This document shows positions 1 through 5,372 of a stretch of 10,617 nucleotides of DNA, in pieces (within the stretch, counting starts at the first letter, position 1; every line of letters begins with the position of its first letter). Origin of the DNA: DATARH01 sp035504075 (GTDB taxonomy: Bacteria; Pseudomonadota; Alphaproteobacteria; ATCC43930; CGMCC-115725). The stretch covers positions 1 to 10,617 of the forward strand of contig DATJSO010000047.1 in the NCBI GenBank assembly GCA_035504075.1, in the 5' to 3' direction. A program made the translations under genes and the position numbers. Below the pieces are notes generated by a model. That model ran no database searches, was not told the DNA's origin, and saw only the letters and a program-made list of their open reading frames with translations.

Positions 1-668
1 AGATGACCGACCGCGGGCTCGCCGAAGTCGCGAACCCGTCTGCGATCTTCCTTGCCGAGCGGCGGGGCAACGTGGCCGGCAGCGCGGTGTTCGCCGGGAT
101 CGAGGGAACGCGGCCTGTCCTGCTCGAGGTGCAGGCGCTGGTCGCGCCGTCGCCGCTCGGCACGCCGCGCCGTGCCGTTGTCGGCTGGGACGCGACGCGC
201 CTTGCGATGATCACGGCGGTGCTCGACGCGCGCTGCGGCCTCTCGGTCGGTGCCAACGACATCTATCTCAACATCGCCGGCGGCCTGCGGATCGTCGAGC
301 CGGCGGCCGATCTGGCCGTGGCCGCTGCGCTCGTGTCGGCGCTGACCGAGACGCCGGTGCCGCCAGAGGTCGTCGTTTTCGGCGAGATCGGGCTGTCCGG
401 CCGCGTGCGCCCCGTTGCGCATGCCGAGGCGCGGCTCAAGGAGGCGGCGAAACTCGGTTTTGCCGAGGCGTGGGCGCCGGCCCGCGCGGCGGCGCGCGGA
501 TTTTCGGCGGGGCTGCGCAGCGCACCGATCGGCCACTTGAATGAACTGGTGGCGCGGCTCTTGCCGCAGCCGATTCGGCACCCGCGCGCCGGCGGCCGGC
601 CGGCCCGGGCGGGCATCGGCGACCCGGCGCAGCCGCTGCCGCTGCAACGCCCGGTGAACCTGACTTGA
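1..668 (+). CDS. radA: DNA repair protein RadA, C-terminal part (5' end outside the window)
   Basis: RadA (Sms) is a cytosolic RecA-like ATPase/helicase that promotes branch migration during recombinational repair. Only the last ~220 residues are present. The frame is open at the left edge, and the ATG at position 3 is an internal Met, because the family carries a conserved 'M..RGLAEVANPS' stretch here. Visible are NPSAIFLAERR, then IEGTRPVLLEVQALV, which opens the Lon-protease-like C-terminal domain, then NIAGGLRIVEPAADLAVA and FGEIGLSGRVRPV, both typical of RadA. The zinc finger, Walker A and KNRFG motifs would lie upstream of the window. After the domain ends near LNELVARLL there is an extra Pro/Arg/Gly-rich tail of about 35 residues that I do not recognise. 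cvpA follows after 19 bp and is probably co-transcribed. Family assignment is firm. Confidence 0.95.
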   Translation, partial: MTDRGLAEVANPSAIFLAERRGNVAGSAVFAGIEGTRPVLLEVQALVAPSPLGTPRRAVVGWDATRLAMITAVLDARCGLSVGANDIYLNIAGGLRIVEPAADLAVAAALVSALTETPVPPEVVVFGEIGLSGRVRPVAHAEARLKEAAKLGFAEAWAPARAAARGFSAGLRSAPIGHLNELVARLLPQPIRHPRAGGRPARAGIGDPAQPLPLQRPVNLT

Positions 669-687
669 CGGTGCATAGGATCGGACC

Positions 688-1329
688 ATGAACCCGCTTG
701 ATATTGGCGTCATCGCGGTCGTTGCGCTGTCGGCGGTTTTTGCCTTCGCGCGCGGATTTGTGCGCGAGGCCCTGTCGATCGTCGCCTGGGCCGGCGCTGC
801 CGTGATCACCTATTTCGCGTTCGCGCCGACCGAGGCTTTGATCGACGCGCACGCGCACAACCCGCTGCTGTCGCAGGTCGTCGCCGGCTTCGGCCTGTTC
901 ATCGGCAGTCTCGTCATTCTCAGCATCCTGACCGGCATCGTCGCGCGTCTCGTGCATTTCAGCGGGCTGACGCCGATCGACCGCACCCTGGGCTTTATCT
1001 TTGGCCTGGCGCGCGGCGCCTTTATCGTCTGCCTCGCCTTTCTGCTGCTCGACCTCAGCATGCCGCAGCAGAACACGTGGCCCGACTGGATTCGCGACGC
1101 CCGCAGCAAGCCGTACCTGCATCAAGGCGCCGATCTGCTGCAGAGCTTTCTGCCCCAGTCGCTGAAGGTAAAAAGCGTCGACGACATGCTGGCGCCGCTC
1201 AGCCCGTCCCAGCAGGCGATGAAGCTGATGCAGCCACCGCCGGCCGCGGCGCCGGCGGCCACTGCGGCGCCGACCTACAGCGCGCACGACCAGAAACAAT
1301 TGGACCAGGTGATCCGCGCCCAGCGCTAG
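688..1329 (+). CDS. cvpA: CvpA family inner-membrane protein
   Basis: This 213-residue protein matches the CvpA family, named from colicin V production in E. coli and linked in several bacteria to envelope integrity and stress tolerance; the molecular function is unsettled. Hydrophobic segments lie at about residues 5-20, 28-46, 63-87 and 101-123, consistent with four membrane helices. The signature around residues 98-112 (DRTLGFIFGLARGAF) is characteristic. The C-terminal 90 residues are soluble, with an Ala/Pro-rich linker at about 183-196 and a charged end. The ATG has AGGA at 677-680, seven bases upstream, so the start is well supported. It lies 19 bp after radA. In many proteobacteria purF comes next, but here it does not. 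Confidence 0.93.
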   Translation: MNPLDIGVIAVVALSAVFAFARGFVREALSIVAWAGAAVITYFAFAPTEALIDAHAHNPLLSQVVAGFGLFIGSLVILSILTGIVARLVHFSGLTPIDRTLGFIFGLARGAFIVCLAFLLLDLSMPQQNTWPDWIRDARSKPYLHQGADLLQSFLPQSLKVKSVDDMLAPLSPSQQAMKLMQPPPAAAPAATAAPTYSAHDQKQLDQVIRAQR

Positions 1330-1346
1330 CGGCGCCAGGGCGCCGC
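1329..1346 (+). terminator. GC-rich perfect hairpin just after cvpA
   Basis: GCGGCGCC and GGCGCCGC form a perfect 8-bp inverted repeat separated by AG, starting at the last base of the cvpA stop codon. No T-run follows, so it is not a canonical intrinsic terminator. It could attenuate or protect the 3' end of the radA-cvpA transcript. A second, looser inverted repeat (ATCGGC at 1347-1352, GCCGAT at 1366-1371) follows. The role is inferred only. Confidence 0.3.
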
Positions 1347-1412
1347 ATCGGCTTGCCTAAGCCCGGCCGATCCGTCAGCCTCACCGGGAAATGCGACCGC
1401 GAACGGTTACCG

Positions 1413-3245
1413 ATGATCGCTGAGACGGCGCTTTGCGAGCGCGGCTCGGCGAGCGCCGAGCCGGCGGGCGCGGTGACGCCGCACGCGGGTTTCGACCTGC
1501 TCGCGCGGCTCGACACGGGACCGTCCGGCCGGCGGCGGCCGGACGGCACGGTTGCGCTGCGCCGTTCCGCGCCGGCAGGCTGCTTTTTGTACGGGCCCTA
1601 TCTGCATCTCCCGCGCGGCTGGTATCGGCTCGACTTTGCGTGCCGGGCGGGCGCGCCGCGGCGGCCGGGGCAGCCGCTTCTCGGCGTCGAGGTCATCGTG
1701 CTGGCGCGTTTTCAGCTGGTGTGGCGCGATTTCACCGGCGCCGATCTGGCGGCGGGGCAGGGGTCGGTCGTCTTCGAGGTTCCGGCGGAGCATGCGATCG
1801 ACGGCGGCAACGAGGGGCGCTTCGAGTTTCGCTTCGTGCATCTCGGCAATGCCGGCCTGTCGATCGATGCGGTGCGGCTCGAGCCCGTCGCGACGCCGTC
1901 GCCGGCGCCGGCACGGCAGCGCTGGCGGATGCTCGGCCGGCTCGAAAAAAGCCGGCTTGCCCGCCGCGGCGGCGACGGCAGCATCGCCATCGCGCGACGG
2001 ATGCCGGCCGGCCGTCTGCTTTACGGCGGCTGGCCCTATCTGCGCCTGCCGCAAGGCGCCTTTCGCCTCCTCGTCGAGGCAACCGGCGGTGCGCCGCGGC
2101 GGCCCGGCGGATCGGTTCTCGGCCTCGAAATCCTGGCCGGGAGTCGCTGGCAGCAGCGCCGCGGCTTGCCGCTCGCCGGGGGGCGGGCGCTGAACGCGGT
2201 GCCGCTCGCGGCGCGCGAGGCGACGGCCGCCGATCTTGCTGCGGGTCCCGTCGCGCTCGATTTCGCCGTGCCGGGCGAGTACGCGCTCGACAGCGGCGCC
2301 GATGCGCCGTTCGAGCTCCGCCTCTATCACCGCGGCAATGCTGCGCTGCGCATCGCCCGGGTAGAACTGCTGAGAAGCGACGGACTGGCGGCGCCGCCGC
2401 GTGCCGCCAATGTCGGCCCGCGACCCGGCGGCCGCTGCAGCGTCGTCATGATCGGCAATTGCCAGATGGAGACATTGCGCCTCGGCTTTTCACGCATCGA
2501 GGCGCTCGACCGGCGGTTCGCGGTCAAATACCATTTCGTCCAGCTCCCGGCGAACCTGCGCGACTTCGCGATCCGCGACCTCGAAACCTGCGACATCGTG
2601 CTGGCGCAGGATACCCGGCTGTGGGATGAGTTTCCGCTGCGCGGCGCGGTGCGGCCCGGCGCCGACACGGTGAAGGTGCCGCTCGTGCGATTCGCCTCGT
2701 TATGGCCGTTCGACGGCTGGAACGGGCCGAGCGACAAGGCCGCGCTTGCGCGCGAGGCGCCAAACCTCACATTCGCCTATCTCGACGGGCTGCTCGGCCG
2801 CTTGCGCGGCGAGATCCCCGACCGCGAAGAGCGTTTTCGCGCCTATCGCGCGCTCGATACGGCAAACCTCGTGAATTACCGCCGTCTGCATCAACTCGAA
2901 GAGCAGCGTCTCGCCGCGATGGACCGTCAGTACGGCGTCGCGATCGGCGCCTACATCCTGGAAAATTTTCGCCGCCGCCGCATCCTGCACACGACCGTGC
3001 GGCCGAATTGGCAGGTGTTCGGGCTGCTCCTGCAATGCGTCGCCGACCGGATCGGCGCACACGCGAGGATCAGGTTGCCGAAGAGCGCGGATGCGTTGTT
3101 GTGCAATCTGCAGGTGCCGGTGCATCCAAAAATTGCCCGCGACCTCGGCGTCGCCTGGGCCGACGCGCATACCCGTTATTTCGATCGCGGCCGCACCGTC
3201 AGCTGGGAAACCTATATTCGCGCCTATATCGAGCATTACGGGTGA
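1413..3245 (+). CDS. WcbI-type polysaccharide acyltransferase with two N-terminal repeat domains
   Basis: This is a 610-residue protein in two parts. Residues about 342-605 resemble the WcbI family, whose founding member is an acetyltransferase for capsular polysaccharide in Burkholderia pseudomallei. Seen here are the N-terminal GNCQ (348-351) after a hydrophobic strand, then YHFVQLP, DIVLAQD and HTTVRPNWQVFG (526-537). The GNCQ cysteine is expected in the active site. Residues about 29-158 and 173-321 are two copies of one unrecognised domain, sharing LYG..YL.LP.G, GAPRRPG, ADLAAG, D.G....FE.R..H.GNA.L.I and V.L; it looks all-beta and may bind glycan. No signal peptide or membrane helix is visible, so a cytoplasmic site is likely. 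The ATG at 1413 was chosen because the frame extending upstream would run into cvpA; no good Shine-Dalgarno is visible, so the start is moderately certain. The stop overlaps the FkbM gene's GTG. The acyl substrate is unknown. Confidence 0.8.
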   Translation: MIAETALCERGSASAEPAGAVTPHAGFDLLARLDTGPSGRRRPDGTVALRRSAPAGCFLYGPYLHLPRGWYRLDFACRAGAPRRPGQPLLGVEVIVLARFQLVWRDFTGADLAAGQGSVVFEVPAEHAIDGGNEGRFEFRFVHLGNAGLSIDAVRLEPVATPSPAPARQRWRMLGRLEKSRLARRGGDGSIAIARRMPAGRLLYGGWPYLRLPQGAFRLLVEATGGAPRRPGGSVLGLEILAGSRWQQRRGLPLAGGRALNAVPLAAREATAADLAAGPVALDFAVPGEYALDSGADAPFELRLYHRGNAALRIARVELLRSDGLAAPPRAANVGPRPGGRCSVVMIGNCQMETLRLGFSRIEALDRRFAVKYHFVQLPANLRDFAIRDLETCDIVLAQDTRLWDEFPLRGAVRPGADTVKVPLVRFASLWPFDGWNGPSDKAALAREAPNLTFAYLDGLLGRLRGEIPDREERFRAYRALDTANLVNYRRLHQLEEQRLAAMDRQYGVAIGAYILENFRRRRILHTTVRPNWQVFGLLLQCVADRIGAHARIRLPKSADALLCNLQVPVHPKIARDLGVAWADAHTRYFDRGRTVSWETYIRAYIEHYG

Positions 3246-4156
3246 GACTGGGGTGGGCGCGCGCGCTTTGGCACGCGGCCGCGTCGCTGCCGTCGGGCGG
3301 GCGCGGCGGGCTTGACCGGCTGGAGATCGGCGAGTTTGCGTGGCGCTCCAAGCGGCAGCTTGAAGCGCTGTGCCGGGCGCGAGCGCAGCCGGTCTACCTC
3401 GGCGGCAACGAGGCGCTCTGCCGCATCCTCGGGCGCTACAAGATGTTCCTCGATGCACGCGACAGTGGGCTGGGCGCGCACCTGTTGCTCGACGGCTGCT
3501 GGGAAATGGGCCTGACGAGGCACGTCGCCAGGCATCTGCGCGCCGGCATGACAGCAATCGATATCGGCGCCAATTTCGGCTATTACACGATCCTCTTCGG
3601 CGCACTCGTCGGCGAACTCGGCCATGTGTACGCCATCGAACCCTTGCCGCCGGCCGTCGCGCTGTTGCGCCGCTCTTTGGCGCTGAACGGGTTTTTCCGG
3701 AATGTCACGGTAATCGAGGCGGCCGCCGGTGCGGCTCCGGGCGGTTCCCTGCTGCTGCACGCGCCCGATCGCGAACCGAAAAATGCCCGGATCGTCGGCT
3801 CCCCGGAGGCCGTCGCGGCCGCCGGCGGAGCACTCTATGAAGTGCCGCAAGTCCAGATCGATGCATTGGCCGCCCGCTGGCGTCACATCGATTTCATCAA
3901 GATCGACGCAGAGGGTTCCGAAGAGGCGATTATTGCCGGGATGTCGGCGCTGTTACGGCGTGACCGGCCGCACCTCGTCCTCGAATTCAACGCCGCGCGG
4001 GCGCGCGATCCTGAGGCGCTTCTGGCTACGCTTGGCGCCATCTATGAGCGGCGGCCGCGCTACCTCGACCTGCACGGCAGGCTGCGCCCGGCGACGGCGG
4101 CGCAGTTGCTGACCGAGCACTTCGGCATCGACTGGCTGGTCGTGTTTTCCGTCTGA
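3242..4156 (+). CDS. FkbM family SAM-dependent methyltransferase
   Basis: This 304-residue protein probably O-methylates a sugar hydroxyl of a surface glycan or lipid, using S-adenosylmethionine in the cytosol. The SAM-binding motif I is AIDIGANFGYYT (105-116), followed by an acidic residue at the end of strand 2 (E133 in VYAIEPLPP). The FkbM hallmark IDFIKIDAEGSE lies at 216-227, and HLVLEFN at 244-250. About 100 residues precede motif I, containing a NEALCRILGRYKMFLD stretch. The start is taken as GTG at 3242, whose GTGA overlaps the TGA of the WcbI-like gene. Longer in-frame readings would run inside that gene. No separate Shine-Dalgarno is evident, suggesting translational coupling. The pairing with an acyltransferase implies both act on the same glycan. 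Family is firm; substrate is not known. Confidence 0.88.
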   Translation: MRLGWARALWHAAASLPSGGRGGLDRLEIGEFAWRSKRQLEALCRARAQPVYLGGNEALCRILGRYKMFLDARDSGLGAHLLLDGCWEMGLTRHVARHLRAGMTAIDIGANFGYYTILFGALVGELGHVYAIEPLPPAVALLRRSLALNGFFRNVTVIEAAAGAAPGGSLLLHAPDREPKNARIVGSPEAVAAAGGALYEVPQVQIDALAARWRHIDFIKIDAEGSEEAIIAGMSALLRRDRPHLVLEFNAARARDPEALLATLGAIYERRPRYLDLHGRLRPATAAQLLTEHFGIDWLVVFSV

Positions 4157-4218
4157 GCGGGCGGTGCGCCGCGCCCACGCCGACGGCAAAAGCGGGCGCG
4201 ACAGGCAGGGGCGCAATC

Positions 4219-4920
4219 CTAACCGGGGCCTGCGACTGCGGGTTCGGCATGTTCGGGTTCGCTGTTGCGCGGCGCCTCGCGCAGTTCGCGCCTCGACCGC
4301 TCGAGGATTTCGAAAACGACGCGCGAGAGGGCCAGCGCGCTGAGGTGAATGCCGCGCGCGTACTCGCGATAGTCGCTGCTGAGCGGGCCCCTGATTTCGA
4401 GCTTCATGAGCTCTGAGAACGCGATAATTGGATTGAGGTAGGTACGCAACTCGTGCGCCAGTTCGGCGAGGACCTTCTGTTCGGGCGCGGCCGGGTTTTC
4501 CCGGCGCGCGATGATCTCGCGGAAGGTTGCGGCAAGTTCTTCGGGATCCAGCGGCTTCGCAATCGCGGCATCGGCAAGAAGATGGGCCATGCCGATGCCG
4601 CGCTCCGCATCGGTTAAAATGACGACCGGAATGCCTTGCAGGTCGGGGTCGGACTTGATCTCCGCCAGCAATTCCTCGCCGTTGACCCGCTGCAGGTTGA
4701 GTTCGAGAAGGATCAGATCGGGCCGTGGCGTCTCGCGATAGGCGCCGTCGCGCCGCAGGAACGCCAGGGCCTGCACCCCGTCGCGCGCCCGTTTCACCAC
4801 GACTGGAACGGCGGTCTCGCGCAACAGTCGCTCCGTTGCTCGAGCGTCGGCGGCGTCGTGCTCGACATAGAGAATTTCAATCGGCTTTGGCAGCGCGGCG
4901 GCGTCCACGGCGGCCGGCAT
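4219..4920 (-). CDS. Receiver domain fused to a HisKA/DHp-like domain, no ATPase domain; Asp-to-Glu at the phosphorylation site
   Basis: This 233-residue protein has a receiver domain (about 14-137) of the Rcp1-like type (IEILYVEHDAADARATERLL at the start), then a helical domain (about 148-210) containing LAELAHELRTYLNPIIAFSELM, an H-box of histidine kinases with H156. No HATPase region follows, so it cannot autophosphorylate alone. The receiver is altered: the usual phospho-accepting Asp (LLDLNLP) is Glu73, encoded by GAA at 4702-4704, and the second acidic pocket residue is His21 (4858-4860). Thr103 and Lys122 of the switch and active site are kept. Glu can mimic phospho-Asp, so the receiver may be fixed in one state. 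It may act as a phosphotransfer or scaffold protein. The ATG at 4920 is chosen, but AAGG abuts it directly; a TTG at 4974 would add 18 residues. The gene is convergent with the FkbM gene. Confidence 0.82.
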   Translation of the reverse strand: MPAAVDAAALPKPIEILYVEHDAADARATERLLRETAVPVVVKRARDGVQALAFLRRDGAYRETPRPDLILLELNLQRVNGEELLAEIKSDPDLQGIPVVILTDAERGIGMAHLLADAAIAKPLDPEELAATFREIIARRENPAAPEQKVLAELAHELRTYLNPIIAFSELMKLEIRGPLSSDYREYARGIHLSALALSRVVFEILERSRRELREAPRNSEPEHAEPAVAGPG

Positions 4921-5220
4921 CCTTCGCGATGGCTGCGATTGCTGCGGTCGCCGATATTTCCGGCCCGTGTTCAATCGCCGCCAAATTTTGCGTTCGATCG
5001 ATCGTCGAAAGCAAGTTGATTTCGAAACGTTGCCAAGATAAACAGAAAGTGTTAATTTCTAGTGAAAATACCAGCGCTGGCCGCGCGTGCCGCCCTGACT
5101 TGGCGAATAAGCGGCCGGATTGTGACAGAGATGAGCGCAGCGATCGTTAATCAATATGAATTGCGCTGAAACTCGACAAACCGAAAACTTGCTGCGAGCG
5201 GGTCGTGACCTGATATAGTG
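4921..5220. other. Intergenic region between the receiver-DHp gene and the SRP RNA
   Basis: About 300 bp without a convincing gene, clearly richer in A+T than its surroundings, especially 4980-5070 and 5140-5190. It holds the probable SRP RNA promoter at its right end and must hold the promoter of the minus-strand receiver-DHp gene, for which I see no clear -35/-10 pair. Symmetric sequences include TTCGATCGATCGTCGAA (4993-5009), TTTCGAAA (5020-5027) and the 10-bp palindrome CCAGCGCTGG (5071-5080). Any of these could be an operator, but nothing identifies the binding protein. If the TTG at 4974 is the true start, the left 54 bases are coding. Confidence 0.5.
5189..5217 (+). promoter_or_regulatory. 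Probable promoter of the SRP RNA
   Basis: TTGCTG (5189-5194) and GATATA (5212-5217) are separated by 17 bp, a sigma-70-like arrangement. An alternative -10 reading is TATAGT (5214-5219) with a 19-bp spacer. Both predict transcription starting at about 5221-5226, just where the SRP RNA stem begins. The hexamers are imperfect, so the exact boundaries are uncertain. Confidence 0.5.
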
Positions 5221-5325
5221 GCGTGGGAGGTCGGCGGCGGGCAGGCCCCTCGCCAACCCGGTCAGGTCCGGAAGGAAGCAGCCGTAACGAGTGCACGGCC
5301 TGGGTCGTCGCCCGGTCTCCCACCC
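5221..5325 (+). ncRNA. ffs: Signal recognition particle RNA, small bacterial (4.5S) type
   Basis: This RNA binds Ffh and its receptor FtsY for co-translational targeting of membrane proteins. The hallmark domain IV hairpin is seen: GGTCAGG (5260-5266), the GGAA tetraloop (5270-5273) closed by TCC/GGA, then AGCAGCC (5277-5283). The ends pair as GTGGGAG (5223-5229) with CTCCCAC (5317-5323), giving one long hairpin of about 105 nt, usual for the Alu-less small type. The ends are set by this stem and by the upstream promoter, so each may be off by a few bases. No T-run terminator is visible in the 47 bp before dnaX, so readthrough into dnaX is possible. The ffs-dnaX linkage is common in Alphaproteobacteria. 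Confidence in identity is very high. Confidence 0.96.
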
Positions 5326-5372
5326 TCATTCCTCGCCTCGAGCCCAAAGCGGCAGGACCCGGCGGCCACAGC

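Noticed and set aside
1077..1412. Upstream extension of the WcbI-like frame into cvpA
   Set aside because: It would overlap cvpA by about 250 bases in another frame, and the extra residues are Arg/Ala-rich with no domain.
1407..2330. Long minus-strand open frame (307 codons) opposite the WcbI-like gene
   Set aside because: Arg/Ala/Pro-rich translation without domain motifs; the plus strand here has a supported repeat structure. GC-rich DNA often keeps antisense frames open.
2702..3241. Upstream extension of the FkbM frame within the WcbI-like gene
   Set aside because: The 180 extra codons are the out-of-frame shadow of the WcbI domain; the GTG at 3242 gives a typical FkbM length and a classic overlap.
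4157..4218. Possible terminator between the convergent FkbM and receiver-DHp genes
   Set aside because: Only a 5-bp GC stem (4159-4163 with 4172-4176) and no T-run; too weak to list as a feature.
5059..5256. Small minus-strand open frame of 65 codons overlapping the SRP RNA
   Set aside because: It runs through the promoter and 5' arm of a clearly recognised structural RNA and has no familiar motif.
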